Source: Devosia sp. ZB163 (lineage in GTDB: Bacteria > Pseudomonadota > Alphaproteobacteria > Rhizobiales > Devosiaceae). From it: 64,000 bases of DNA. Below are positions 37,109 to 46,320 of this stretch, piece after piece (position 1 is the stretch's first letter; every line of letters begins with the position of its first letter). The notes under the pieces were generated by a model. It was not told the origin of the DNA, did no database searches, and saw only the letters and a program-made list of their open reading frames with translations. The DNA lies in the NCBI RefSeq assembly GCF_028613635.1, contig NZ_JAQRMY010000001.1, positions 105,778-169,777 on the forward strand, in the 5' to 3' direction. Made by a program: the position numbers and the translations under genes.

Positions 37109-38491
37109 ATGTCCCCTCCCCCCACCGATCTCCGGGCCCTGCTGAGGACAGGACTCAGCAAGTCGCTGGCGTCGCTCCTCATCAAGGTCGCGACTGCGGG
37201 GCTGACTTACCTGATGTACGTGGTGCTCTCACGCACCATGGGCGCCGCCGAGTATGGCTGGTTCGCCTTCGGCCTGAGCCTTGCCACGGTACTCGCCATC
37301 GGCGCTTCCATGGGCCAGCAGACGGCCGTGCTCCGCTACTGGCCCGAGGAAGAGGTCGCCGGCCGCCACGACCGGGCGCTCGCCGCCCTCCGCTCGGGCG
37401 GAGCGCTGACGCTGCTCGCCGGCATCGGCCTGTCGCTCCTCTGCGTCGCCGGAGCGGCTGTGACCGGGCTCGTCGAACGCGACCCGACCTGGCACCTCTA
37501 TGCCGCCGCCGCGTTGATTCTCCCCATGGCGCTCGCCGAGTACTGGTCCTCGGCCCTGCGCGCCCAGGGTTCGGTATGGACGGCGCTGACGCCACGGGAC
37601 CTGATGTGGCGGCTGCTGACGCCGCTGAGCGTCGTCGCCCTTGTTCTTGCCGGCTGGCCCTTGAGCGGCTGGCAGGCTCTGCTTCTAACCGCGCTCCTGC
37701 TCGTCCTCTCGCTGGCCGTGCAGTATGCGGTGGCGCGGGCCCGCCGCTACGAGATCGCCCCCGGCTTTGCCGGCCTCCGCCCCTACTGGCGCGAACATGG
37801 CGGCGCCAGCCGCTGGTTCCTCCTCGGCACGGTGATCGATTCCGCCGCGCTCAACATGGACACCATCTTCATCGGCCTGCTCGTCACCGCCGAAGCCGCC
37901 GGCATCTACTTCAATGCCTTCCGCACTGCCGGCCTGCTGACGCTGTTCATGTTCGCCATCACGCTGGTCGTCGCGCCGATGGTGTCGCGCCACTACCACG
38001 CCGGCGAGATGCGCGCGGCGCAGGCGGTGACGGCGCTCTGCGCCTGGGCCGGTTTCGTCTTCTCGGTTGCCGTCTTCGTCGGCTACGTGGTCTTCGGAGA
38101 TCTGATCCTGTCGCTCTTCGGCGACCACTCCACCGAGGGCTACTGGGTCCTGATCCTGCTGTCGGTCGGCCTGCTCTTCGATGCCGCCACCGGCCCCTCG
38201 CGCATCGTCATGATGATGACCGGGCACGAGCGCGACTACGTGCGCATCTGGGGCGGCATCATGGTTGCCGGCCTGCTGCTCGAACTCGCCGTCATCCCCT
38301 TCTACGGCATCATCGGAGCCGCCGCCGTCAACGCCGGCGCGCGCGCCGTGGCCCAGATCGCCATCGCCTGGTGGAGCCGCCGCAACATCGGCATCGACAC
38401 CAGCCTCCTGGGCGCGTTCCGCGTTCATAGTCTCGTTGACCGGACCCCACGCATGGCCTCCCCTGGGCCGTCCGCCATCCGTTCATCTTGA
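37109..38491 (+). CDS. Polysaccharide flippase-like membrane protein (Wzx/MOP superfamily)
   Basis: The 460-residue integral membrane protein has about 12-14 hydrophobic segments, beginning [20 protein letters not shown] and ...[18 protein letters not shown]. That is the usual opening of polysaccharide-biosynthesis flippases of the MOP group. It would move lipid-linked sugar units across the inner membrane. No glycosyltransferase genes lie around it, so its cargo cannot be judged. The start ATG at 37109 fits the family; no clear ribosome-binding site precedes it. Confidence 0.82.
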   Translation: MSPPPTDLRALLRTGLSKSLASLLIKVATAGLTYLMYVVLSRTMGAAEYGWFAFGLSLATVLAIGASMGQQTAVLRYWPEEEVAGRHDRALAALRSGGALTLLAGIGLSLLCVAGAAVTGLVERDPTWHLYAAAALILPMALAEYWSSALRAQGSVWTALTPRDLMWRLLTPLSVVALVLAGWPLSGWQALLLTALLLVLSLAVQYAVARARRYEIAPGFAGLRPYWREHGGASRWFLLGTVIDSAALNMDTIFIGLLVTAEAAGIYFNAFRTAGLLTLFMFAITLVVAPMVSRHYHAGEMRAAQAVTALCAWAGFVFSVAVFVGYVVFGDLILSLFGDHSTEGYWVLILLSVGLLFDAATGPSRIVMMMTGHERDYVRIWGGIMVAGLLLELAVIPFYGIIGAAAVNAGARAVAQIAIAWWSRRNIGIDTSLLGAFRVHSLVDRTPRMASPGPSAIRSS

Positions 38492-38556
38492 CCAGACGTA
38501 CGCCCGGAGCCTATTACCGCTCGTTTTCCCCTAACCGAGTTGGACCTCACCAAGAA

Positions 38557-39960
38557 ATGGCCGGCAGAACTCTGTACGATAAGATCTGGAACGATCACCT
38601 TGTTTCGAACAACGAGGATGGGACCAGCCTTATTTACATTGATCGCCACCTGGTCCACGAGGTGACGAGCCCGCAGGCCTTCGAGGGCCTCAGGATGAAC
38701 GGCCGCAAGGTGCGCCATCCCGAGCGCACGCTGGCCGTGGTGGACCACAACGTCCCCACCACCGACCGGTCGCTCCCCAATCCGGATCCCGAAAGCGCGA
38801 TCCAGATCGAGACGCTGGCCGAGAACACCCGCGATTTCGGCATCGAGTACTACGATCCCTTCGACAAGCGTCAGGGCATCGTGCACATCGTCGGCCCCGA
38901 GCAGGGCTTCACACTGCCGGGCATGACCATCGTCTGCGGCGACAGCCACACCTCGACCCACGGCGCCTTCGGTGCGCTCGCGCACGGCATCGGCACGTCC
39001 GAGGTCGAGCACGTGCTCGCCACCCAGACGCTGATCCAGCAGAAGGCCAAGAACATGCTGGTGCGTGTCGATGGCCAGCTGCCCCCCGGCGTCACTGCCA
39101 AGGACATCATCCTCGCCATCATCGGCGAGATCGGTACTGCCGGCGGCACCGGCCACGTCATCGAGTTCGCGGGCGAAGCCATTCGCGCGCTGTCGATGGA
39201 AGGCCGCATGACCATCTGCAACATGACCATCGAAGGCGGCGCCCGCGCCGGCCTGATCGCGCCCGACGAGAAGACCTTCGAGTACGTCAAGGGCCGTCCG
39301 CGCGCACCCAAGGGCGCCGCGTACGACCATGCCGTTGAGTACTGGAAGACGCTCTATTCGGACGAGGATGCGGTCTACGACAAGGTCGTGATCCTCGACG
39401 CTGCCAAGCTCCCGCCGATTGTTTCCTGGGGCTCCTCGCCCGAGGACGTGATCTCGGTGAACGGCGTCGTGCCGAACCCCGACGACATCCAGGATCCTAA
39501 CAAGCGTGCGTCCAAGTGGCGTGCGCTCGAGTACATGGGCCTCGAGCCCGGCACCAGGATCACCGACATTACCGTCGAGCGCGTCTTCGTCGGCTCGTGC
39601 ACCAACGGCCGCATCGAGGACCTGCGCGCCGCCGCCAAGGTCGTGGCCGGCAAGAAGGTGGCCGCCGGGGTCAACGCCATGGTGGTCCCGGGTTCGGGCC
39701 TCGTGAAGGAGCAGGCGGAAGCCGAAGGTCTCGACGTGATCTTCAAGGATGCCGGCTTCGAATGGCGCGAGCCCGGTTGCTCGATGTGCCTCGCCATGAA
39801 CCCCGACAAGCTGAAGCCGCAGGAGCGCTGCGCTTCGACCTCGAACCGCAACTTCGAGGGGCGTCAGGGCTTCAAGGGCCGCACCCACCTCGTCTCGCCC
39901 GCCATGGCGGCGGCAGCGGCGGTGGCCGGCCACTTCGTCGACATCCGCGAGTGGCAGTAA
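38557..39960 (+). CDS. leuC: 3-isopropylmalate dehydratase, large subunit
   Basis: The 467-residue aconitase-family protein starts [16 protein letters not shown]. It has [38 protein letters not shown] and [15 protein letters not shown], giving the three cysteines that hold the 4Fe-4S cluster. With LeuD it isomerises 2- to 3-isopropylmalate in leucine synthesis. The leuD gene lies 5 kb downstream and leuB 9 kb downstream, all on the plus strand. Confidence 0.98.
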   Translation: MAGRTLYDKIWNDHLVSNNEDGTSLIYIDRHLVHEVTSPQAFEGLRMNGRKVRHPERTLAVVDHNVPTTDRSLPNPDPESAIQIETLAENTRDFGIEYYDPFDKRQGIVHIVGPEQGFTLPGMTIVCGDSHTSTHGAFGALAHGIGTSEVEHVLATQTLIQQKAKNMLVRVDGQLPPGVTAKDIILAIIGEIGTAGGTGHVIEFAGEAIRALSMEGRMTICNMTIEGGARAGLIAPDEKTFEYVKGRPRAPKGAAYDHAVEYWKTLYSDEDAVYDKVVILDAAKLPPIVSWGSSPEDVISVNGVVPNPDDIQDPNKRASKWRALEYMGLEPGTRITDITVERVFVGSCTNGRIEDLRAAAKVVAGKKVAAGVNAMVVPGSGLVKEQAEAEGLDVIFKDAGFEWREPGCSMCLAMNPDKLKPQERCASTSNRNFEGRQGFKGRTHLVSPAMAAAAAVAGHFVDIREWQ

Positions 39961-40385
39961 GCCCAAATCAATGGACGGAGCGCACAGCTCCGTCCCTCGA
40001 CGATTTCGAACAGATTGCGGCGGCGGCCTTTGCGGCCCTGCCCCCCGAGTTCAGGGCGCTCACCGGTAACGTGCCCTGCATCGTCGCCGAGTTCCCTGAC
40101 GAAGAGACCGTCCGCGAGATGCGTCTCGAGAGCGAGTTCGACATCCTCGGGCTGTTCAGGGGCGTCGGCCTGCCGCAGGGGGCCGCCAATCCGCATACCG
40201 GGCAGATGCCCAACATGGTCTGGCTCTACCGCCGCCCCATCCTCGACTACTGGGCCGAAAGTGCGCACGGCGAAACGCTGGGCGAGATCATCACCCACGT
40301 GCTGGTGCACGAGATCGGCCACCATTTCGGCTTTTCCGACGACGACATGGAAGCCATCGAAGCGTCCGCTGAACGCGGCGACTAG
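39951..40385 (+). CDS. Zincin-like metallopeptidase family protein
   Basis: The 144-residue protein carries the zinc motif [19 protein letters not shown], with an upstream conserved block [12 protein letters not shown] and [11 protein letters not shown]. This matches the short possible-zinc-metallopeptidase family found beside leuC in Hyphomicrobiales. The only in-frame start before the conserved region is the GTG at 39951, overlapping the leuC end by 10 bases; the ATG at 39971 is out of frame. Function beyond probable zinc binding is unknown. Confidence 0.8.
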   Translation: MAVSPNQWTERTAPSLDDFEQIAAAAFAALPPEFRALTGNVPCIVAEFPDEETVREMRLESEFDILGLFRGVGLPQGAANPHTGQMPNMVWLYRRPILDYWAESAHGETLGEIITHVLVHEIGHHFGFSDDDMEAIEASAERGD

Positions 40386-40388
40386 CTC

Positions 40389-40697
40389 CTAGCGCAGCTC
40401 GTCGCGCTGCACGAACTCGTAGTAGCTGTCGAACGCGCCGGGGCGCTCGTCCTCAACCAGCAGCCCGTACTTCTGCGCATCGAACAGCTCGAACCACTCG
40501 TCCCAGCCGACGAGGTCGAGCCCCCCGGGCCGGTCCCCGTACTGGCTCTCGCCGGAGTTGAGGGCCTGCTGGTCGAACACGATGCGCAACACGGGCGGGC
40601 CCCCGATCCCGGTGGCCCGATCCTCGATCGCCGGATTGCCCGACCGGGCCCCTGCCCACTGCCGGATTTCGTCGTGCTTCACGAGGACCTGGGTCAT
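40389..40697 (-). CDS. Small conserved protein A (102 aa), homologous to the 42153 gene product
   Basis: The protein begins MTQVLVKHDEIRQWAGARSG, followed by NPAIEDRATGIGGPPVLRIVF, and later WDEWFELFDAQKYGLLVEDE and FDSYYEFVQRDELR. The pattern (HDxIxxWxxARxGxPA, LxIxF, SW/GWxxWxxLF, FxFVxRxE) is shared with the 95-residue product at 42153-42440. Similar short proteins are sometimes labelled glucan branching enzyme by mistake; they are far too short for that. AAAGG precedes the ATG. Function unknown. It diverges from the diguanylate cyclase gene. Confidence 0.8.
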   Translation of the reverse strand: MTQVLVKHDEIRQWAGARSGNPAIEDRATGIGGPPVLRIVFDQQALNSGESQYGDRPGGLDLVGWDEWFELFDAQKYGLLVEDERPGAFDSYYEFVQRDELR

Positions 40698-40943
40698 GTC
40701 ACTGCCTTTCTGGTCTTCTTGGCTTGGCTCCTGAGGGGGAGCTTAGCTGGAAATTGCCTCCATCTTAAGTGGTCCTGTTGCCCCTTGGTTCCACCGCCCC
40801 TGCAGGGTCCTATCGCCTTGATACGCAATACGGAGAGGGCTCTCGGACGCGACGCTTTGCCACCCCGCTGCCGACTTTCGTTAACGACTTCTTTTGCGGC
40901 TCCCGCCTAGTGTTGTTCCGATCTGTGGGACGCGAGATCAGGT

Positions 40944-42149
40944 ATGGCCGGCGCGAGCTTCATTCTCGCCATCAATCTGTTTGTGGCGGCGCTCTTTGCG
41001 CTCGCCTTTTTCCTGGTCGGCATCTCCAACCGTGCCGACAGGGTGGCCCACTTTTTCGCCCTCGCCTACGTCTTCGGCCTGATCTACATCGCCTCCGAGT
41101 TCGTCCTGCCGCTGCAGGATGTCCCCCAGTTCGGCTACACGGTCGGTTTTGCCAGCTTCCTTGGCGCCGTCACCTCGGTGACGCTCGGCATCGCCCGCCG
41201 ATACGGCCACCGGCTGCCCTGGACTGGGGTCTGGGTGACCGTAGTGATCTCGGTCGCCGCCAATTGGTTCGCCTATCTCCTGCCGCACGATACCGTGCTG
41301 CGGAACCTGATCTACCAGGCGCCATACGCCCTCATGCAAGCCATCGCTGCCTGGTTCATCCTTGTTTCGCGGCGCCGCCAGCCGATCGATATCGGACTCA
41401 CCGCGCTGTTCGTCCTCAGCGCCCTGCAGTTCCTGACCAAGCCGTTTGCAGCGGTGCTGCTGGGTGGCTCCGGGGACAGTACCAGCACCTATCTCGCTAC
41501 CACCTACGCGCTCTATTCCCAGTCGCTGGGCGCCATGCTCCAGGTGGCGACGGGCCTCCTGATGCTCACCCTGCTCGTCCGCGACATGCTGGTGGAGGCT
41601 ACGGCGCGCTCGGAGACCGATCCCCTCTCCGGCGTCCTCAACCGTCGTGGCTTCGATGACCGCGCCACGCCTGGCATGCAGAATACGCTGCCAGCGTCGC
41701 TGGTCCTTGCCGACCTCGATTCCTTCAAGCTGGTCAACGATGCCTATGGGCACCCGGTCGGAGACCAGGTGATCGTCGCCTTCGCCCAACTGCTGCGCGA
41801 CAATGCCCCGCCACAGGCCGTGATCGGACGCCTCGGCGGCGAGGAGTTCGCGGTGTTCCTGCCCGAATCCAATGCCGCGACGGCGCGGCTGCTCGCCGAG
41901 AGCCTTCGCATCAACTTTTCCGGCATGAGCATACCCGGTCTGCCCGTCTTTGCCCGCTGCACCGCGAGCTTTGGCGTCGCCGAGCGCATCGGGTCCGAAA
42001 GCCTGTCGGACCTGCGTCGCCGCGCCGATGCGGCCCTCTACACTGCCAAGCGTAGCGGTCGCGATCGGGTCATGCAGGCGGCCGACCCGCAGTCAGATGC
42101 AATGCCGCTCCACCCCGTGTCCGGCACGTCGCTTGCCCGATCCGCCTGA
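40944..42149 (+). CDS. Membrane diguanylate cyclase (GGDEF protein)
   Basis: The 401-residue protein has about seven N-terminal membrane helices (residues about 5-215) and a C-terminal GGDEF domain with DPLSGVLNRRGF, DLDSFKLVNDAYGHPVGDQV and RLGGEEFAVFL. The signature GGEEF indicates an active cyclase. The RxxD inhibitory site is missing (PPQA at the expected place), so feedback control is doubtful. It is flanked on both sides by minus-strand genes for two small homologous proteins, which may be functionally linked. Confidence 0.93.
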   Translation: MAGASFILAINLFVAALFALAFFLVGISNRADRVAHFFALAYVFGLIYIASEFVLPLQDVPQFGYTVGFASFLGAVTSVTLGIARRYGHRLPWTGVWVTVVISVAANWFAYLLPHDTVLRNLIYQAPYALMQAIAAWFILVSRRRQPIDIGLTALFVLSALQFLTKPFAAVLLGGSGDSTSTYLATTYALYSQSLGAMLQVATGLLMLTLLVRDMLVEATARSETDPLSGVLNRRGFDDRATPGMQNTLPASLVLADLDSFKLVNDAYGHPVGDQVIVAFAQLLRDNAPPQAVIGRLGGEEFAVFLPESNAATARLLAESLRINFSGMSIPGLPVFARCTASFGVAERIGSESLSDLRRRADAALYTAKRSGRDRVMQAADPQSDAMPLHPVSGTSLARSA

Positions 42150-42152
42150 GCG

Positions 42153-42440
42153 TCAATGCACCTCGCGCCGATCGACAAACTCGAAGCCTGATCTGTCCCC
42201 GACCCTGAGCGCCAGGTTCTGGCGGTCGAGCTCGGCAAGCCAGGCGGTCCACGAGCAGGGGCTCATGCCGTCGTCCTGCGTCGGAGTTTCGGTAGGCGTG
42301 GCGGGTCCCGCGAAATGGATGGTGAGCCGGGCGCTGATCCGGCCCATGGTATCGGGCACGCGCCGCAACGCCGGCTGCCCGTGGCGGGCTGTGATCCATT
42401 CCTGGATATCGTGGTGTTCTACGAGTGTGTGGCTGTTCAT
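42153..42440 (-). CDS. Small conserved protein B (95 aa), homologous to the 40389 gene product
   Basis: The protein begins MNSHTLVEHHDIQEWITARH, followed by GQPALRRVPDTMGR, and has LTIHFAGP, PCSWTAWLAELDRQNLALRV and FEFVDRREVH. It lines up over its whole length with the 102-residue protein on the other side of the diguanylate cyclase gene. GGGGAGG precedes the ATG. Function unknown; the fold is probably one small globular domain with conserved Trp, His and Arg positions. Confidence 0.8.
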   Translation of the reverse strand: MNSHTLVEHHDIQEWITARHGQPALRRVPDTMGRISARLTIHFAGPATPTETPTQDDGMSPCSWTAWLAELDRQNLALRVGDRSGFEFVDRREVH

Positions 42441-42589
42441 CCTGGCCTCCCCTCAGATGACCTTATGATCCAGAACGTACTTTCGCCGTCCTGGTTCCGC
42501 CCCCCTCACCTCACCCTCGGGGCCGATTATGGCCCGTTTCAAATCGGCCGGAACTTAATCCACGGACATGTGGATAACCCTTGCGCGAG

Positions 42590-43207
42590 CTAGCCGTGAA
42601 GACGCCGCAAGACCTTCTCGATCCTGGACTTTTTTGCCGGGGCATCGATGTGGATAACGCGCTCTTCGAGGATATCGCGGAACGCCTGGCGGTGCGCGGC
42701 ATCGATGACGGGCGCCGCGATCTCTGCATACATCGGGAACTGGTTGGGCGCCGCTTCCCGCACCCGCTCGAGCAGCATCGGCACTACCTCGCCATGCCCC
42801 GCAGCCGCGAGCCTAGCGAGAATCTGCACGGCCTTGTCCTTGGCGATCACCGAGCCCTTGTCGGCGGCGGCGATGATCTGCGGCAAGGCCGCCGCCACCT
42901 CGTCCGGCACCAGTTCGGTGACCGTCTCGACGGCCTGCAACGCGCCCCAGACGTTGCGATTGTTCTTCGAGCCCACGAGCGTCAGGAAGGCGCCGACATG
43001 CGGCGCCACCACGTCGGGCCGGCGAGCGCCCAGCTCGTACAGCACCTTGATCGCGTCGTTGGAAACGGCAACCGGGCCGGTCAGGGCCGCAACCAGTTCG
43101 AAGATCCCAGCCGCGTCCGGCTTGCTGGCCAGGGCCTCCGCAAGTTCGACATTCGGCCGCTCGTCGTTACGGCCGAGCGCCGAAGCCAGCCGGTTGAGGA
43201 CGCTCAC
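42590..43207 (-). CDS. HEAT-like helical repeat protein, hypothetical
   Basis: The 205-residue all-helical protein has repeated segments of about 35-40 residues (AAGIFELVAALTG, VAPHVGAFLTLVGSK, AAALPQIIAAADKGS, VVPMLLERVREAAPN) that suggest an Armadillo/HEAT-type solenoid. Its ATG overlaps the deoD stop by 4 bases (ATGA), so the two are translated together. No enzymatic motif is visible; a scaffolding or regulatory role is a guess. Confidence 0.65.
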   Translation of the reverse strand: MSVLNRLASALGRNDERPNVELAEALASKPDAAGIFELVAALTGPVAVSNDAIKVLYELGARRPDVVAPHVGAFLTLVGSKNNRNVWGALQAVETVTELVPDEVAAALPQIIAAADKGSVIAKDKAVQILARLAAAGHGEVVPMLLERVREAAPNQFPMYAEIAAPVIDAAHRQAFRDILEERVIHIDAPAKKSRIEKVLRRLHG

Positions 43208-43917
43208 GCATCGACCGCCGTGTCGAGCGCCACCGTGATCATCTCCCTGAGCGAGCTCTGCCGGTCCTGGGCGCTCAGTTCCTCATGGGTGATGAGGCAA
43301 TCGGTCATCGTGCAGATGGTGAGCGCCTTCTGCCCGAACCGCGCCGCCAGCGTGTAGAGGGCGGCCGCCTCCATCTCGACCCCGAGGATGCCATGTGCCG
43401 GCAGGCGCCCGTAACCGGCGAGGCCGGGCTCGATATGGTAGAAGATGTCCGACGAGAGCATGTTGCCCACGTGGTAGCGCATGCCTGCCTTCTCGGCCCT
43501 CTCCACCGACGAGCGGAGCAGCCCGAAATCGGCGATGGGTGCGAAGTTGAACGGGGCGAAGGCGTCGCGCACGATGGCGGAATCGGTGGTGGCGCCCTGC
43601 GCGATGACGAGATCGCGCACCTTCACATTGGCGTTGAGGCCGCCGCAGGTGCCGACGCGGATCAGCGTCTTCAGGCCGTAGACGTTGATCAGCTCATGCA
43701 CATAGATCGACAGCGAAGGCTGGCCCATGCCGGTCGCCTGGACAGAGACGCGCTTCCCCTTCCACGTGCCGGTGTAGCCTAGGCAGTTGCGGACCGAATT
43801 CACCTGCACTGCATTCTCGAAGAAGTTCTCGGCGATCCACTTGGCGCGCAGCGGGTCGCCGGGCAGCAGGACGGCGTCGGCATAGTCTCCGGGCTTGGCA
43901 TGATTGTGCGGGGTCAT
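43204..43917 (-). CDS. deoD: Purine nucleoside phosphorylase, DeoD type
   Basis: The 237-residue enzyme starts MTPHNHAKPGDYADAVLLPG. It carries VSVQATGMGQPSLSIYVHEL, LIRVGTCGGLNANVKVRDL and the nucleoside-binding block LGVEMEAAALYTLAA, as in hexameric bacterial PNPs. It splits purine (deoxy)nucleosides with phosphate. GAGAGG lies before the ATG; the longer frame to 43998 is rejected. It is co-translated with the helical-repeat gene downstream. Confidence 0.95.
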   Translation of the reverse strand: MTPHNHAKPGDYADAVLLPGDPLRAKWIAENFFENAVQVNSVRNCLGYTGTWKGKRVSVQATGMGQPSLSIYVHELINVYGLKTLIRVGTCGGLNANVKVRDLVIAQGATTDSAIVRDAFAPFNFAPIADFGLLRSSVERAEKAGMRYHVGNMLSSDIFYHIEPGLAGYGRLPAHGILGVEMEAAALYTLAARFGQKALTICTMTDCLITHEELSAQDRQSSLREMITVALDTAVDA

Positions 43918-44024
43918 TTTCGGCCTCTCGTGAGAATTGTTGCAGGGCAACCAAACCCTTTGCGCCGAGGGGACGCAACCCCTATATCTGCCGCGCATTT
44001 CCTCCTCAGTTTGGGAGCCTCAAC

Positions 44025-44975
44025 ATGGTCGCGAAGATCTTCATCGATGGCGAAGCCGGTACCACGGGTCTGCAGATCCGCGAGCGCCTCGCCGGTCGCC
44101 GCGACCTCGAGGTCATCTCCATCGCCCACGACAAGCGCAAGGACCTCGAGGAGCGCAAGCGCCTCCTGAACCTCGCCGATGTCGCTATCCTCTGCCTGCC
44201 CGACGACGCGGCCAGGGAAAGCGTGTCGCTGATCGAGAACGACACTACCAAGGTGATCGACGCCTCGACTGCCCATCGCATCGCCGATGGCTGGGCCTAT
44301 GGTTTTGCCGAGATGGACAAGGCGCAGTCCGCCGCCATTGCCAGCTCCAGGCGCGTCGGCAACCCCGGCTGCTGGCCGCAGGGAGCCATCGCGACGCTCC
44401 GGCCGCTGGTCGAGGCCGGCCTCGTGCCCGCCGACTTCCCCGTCACCGTCAACGGCATCTCCGGCTATTCCGGTGGCGGTCGCACCATGATCGAGGACTA
44501 TGAGGCAAAGGGCGAGGACGCCAACGAGTTTGCGCTCTACGGCCTCACCTTCAAGCACAAGCACCTGCCCGAGCTGCAGAAATACGCCAGGCTCGCGCAT
44601 GTCCCGCTGTTCCAGCCCGCCGTCGGCAACTTCCGGCAGGGGATGATCACGGCCGTTCCGCTGCAGCTGTGGTCGCTCGACAAGGTGCCCAGCGGCAAGC
44701 AGCTTCACGCCGCCATCGCCGACCACTTCGCTGCCATCGATGGAAGCTTCGTCGATGTCGCGCCGCTGGCCGATCTCGAGCGCACGCCTGAGCTGAACCC
44801 CGAAATCTACAACGACACCAACCGCATGCGGCTGCACGTCTTCGCCAATGACGACAAGGCTCAGGCTCTGCTCGTCGCCGTCTACGACAACCTGGGCAAG
44901 GGTGCTTCGGGTGCGGCGGTGCAGAACCTCAACCTGATGCTGGGCGTCGCGGCGGATACCAGTCTCGCCGCCTGA
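44025..44975 (+). CDS. argC: N-acetyl-gamma-glutamyl-phosphate reductase (type 2)
   Basis: The 316-residue protein starts [20 protein letters not shown] and has the active-site cysteine Cys116 in [17 protein letters not shown], with [17 protein letters not shown] further on. These are the signatures of the shorter argC subfamily. It reduces N-acetylglutamyl phosphate in arginine synthesis. It diverges from deoD across 107 bp and is followed by leuD. Confidence 0.96.
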   Translation: MVAKIFIDGEAGTTGLQIRERLAGRRDLEVISIAHDKRKDLEERKRLLNLADVAILCLPDDAARESVSLIENDTTKVIDASTAHRIADGWAYGFAEMDKAQSAAIASSRRVGNPGCWPQGAIATLRPLVEAGLVPADFPVTVNGISGYSGGGRTMIEDYEAKGEDANEFALYGLTFKHKHLPELQKYARLAHVPLFQPAVGNFRQGMITAVPLQLWSLDKVPSGKQLHAAIADHFAAIDGSFVDVAPLADLERTPELNPEIYNDTNRMRLHVFANDDKAQALLVAVYDNLGKGASGAAVQNLNLMLGVAADTSLAA

Positions 44976-45076
44976 GGCCACGAATCGCCCGGCCGCCGGA
45001 CGGTTCCCTCTATCTCCGACTTGATTCTCTACCTTCGTTGCGCCATTACACGGCCCGACCGAAAGGGACTATTGCA

Positions 45077-45682
45077 ATGGAAAAGTTCACGACCCTCACT
45101 GGCGTCGCCGCGCCGCTGCCGATCATCAATATCGACACGGACATGATCATTCCCAAGCAGTACCTCAAGACGATCAAGCGCACCGGACTTGGCACGGCGC
45201 TATTTTCGGAGATGCGCTACCAGGAAGACGGCACGGAAAACGCCGACTTCGTGCTGAACAAGCCCGCCTATCGGCAGGCCAAGATCATTGTCGCCGGCGA
45301 CAATTTCGGCTGTGGTTCCTCGCGCGAGCATGCCCCCTGGGCCCTGCTCGACTTTGGTATCCGCTGCGTGATCTCCACCAGCTTCGCCGACATCTTCTAC
45401 AACAACTGCTTCAAGAACGGCATCCTGCCCATCAAGGTGACGCCCGAGCAGCTGGCTCTGCTGCAGGACGATGCCGAGCGCGGCTCCAACGCCACGCTGA
45501 CCGTCGATCTCGAGGCCCAGACCATTTCCGGCCCCGATGGCGGAACCATCCACTTCGATATCGACCCGGCCCGAAAGCAGGTGCTGCTCGAGGGTCTCGA
45601 CGACATCGCGACCACCCTGAAGTCCGACCCGGCGATCTCGAGCTTCGAACAGACGCTCGGCGCCCAGCGCCCCTGGATCTGA
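45077..45682 (+). CDS. leuD: 3-isopropylmalate dehydratase, small subunit
   Basis: The 201-residue protein starts [20 protein letters not shown], with [19 protein letters not shown] and the swivel-domain signature [17 protein letters not shown]. It completes the LeuC/LeuD enzyme. The ATG at 45077 follows AAAGGG; the frame to 45038 is not favoured. It is unlinked to leuC by 5 kb, which is common in alphaproteobacteria. Confidence 0.97.
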   Translation: MEKFTTLTGVAAPLPIINIDTDMIIPKQYLKTIKRTGLGTALFSEMRYQEDGTENADFVLNKPAYRQAKIIVAGDNFGCGSSREHAPWALLDFGIRCVISTSFADIFYNNCFKNGILPIKVTPEQLALLQDDAERGSNATLTVDLEAQTISGPDGGTIHFDIDPARKQVLLEGLDDIATTLKSDPAISSFEQTLGAQRPWI

Positions 45683-45713
45683 CCCCAGCGGGCCCATCCC
45701 CGCGGAGGCATTG

Positions 45714-46103
45714 ATGGTCATTCACATCTCGTCGGGTTCGCCGTTCGAAGCCAGGATCGGTTATTCGCGCGCCGTGCTGGACGGCAACATGGTCTATGTC
45801 TCGGGCACCACCGGCTACGACTACAAGACCATGGTGATGCCCGACGACGTGCGCGACCAGGCCCGCAACGCCTTCGCCACCATCAGTTACGCGCTCGAGG
45901 AAGCCGGCAGCACCATCAAGGATGTCGTGCGGGTGCGCTACTACATCACCGACATGGCCCACTATGACGGCCTGGTCGAAGTCGCAGGCAAGGTGTTCGC
46001 CGAGATTCGTCCGGCTGCCACCATGCTGGTCTGCGGCCTCACCCGGCCGGAGATGAAGGTCGAGATCGAGGTCACGGCGCGTCTCGGCGTACACGAGCGC
46101 TAG
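45714..46103 (+). CDS. RidA-family protein (YjgF/YER057c/UK114)
   Basis: The 129-residue protein has the fold pattern FEARIGYSRAVLDGNMVYVS, VRDQARNAFATISYALEEAG, VVRVRYYITDMAHY and a terminal VEIEVTARL. The canonical RidA arginine that binds the ketimine carboxylate appears to be in VRVRYY. RidA proteins hydrolyse reactive 2-aminoacrylate. It follows leuD by 31 bp with GGAGG just upstream, so it may share the leuD transcript. Confidence 0.88.
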   Translation: MVIHISSGSPFEARIGYSRAVLDGNMVYVSGTTGYDYKTMVMPDDVRDQARNAFATISYALEEAGSTIKDVVRVRYYITDMAHYDGLVEVAGKVFAEIRPAATMLVCGLTRPEMKVEIEVTARLGVHER

Positions 46104-46210
46104 CCGCGTGGACCTCTCCGCCAGATTCCATCGCTTCGGCCCTGCGATACGGCCGTTTCTCGAGCAGACGCGCATAGCGCCGCCTGCCTCCCAGCCGCCC
46201 TGACAAGCAT

Positions 46211-46232
46211 CCGGCGGCGACCTCGCCGCCGG
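46211..46232. terminator. GC hairpin after the RidA gene
   Basis: CCGGCGGCGA-cc-TCGCCGCCGG is a perfect 10-bp inverted repeat in the 217-bp gap between the RidA gene and the short GDH gene. No T-run follows. It may be a terminator or a leader structure. Confidence 0.45.
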
Positions 46233-46320
46233 GTGGTCCCACCACGGTCAGCCTCGGCTTCCCAATGAGGGGAGCGCTGCGAGCCGCCGCCCTTTCGTTT
46301 GCCGTTCCCAAGGAAGTTCC

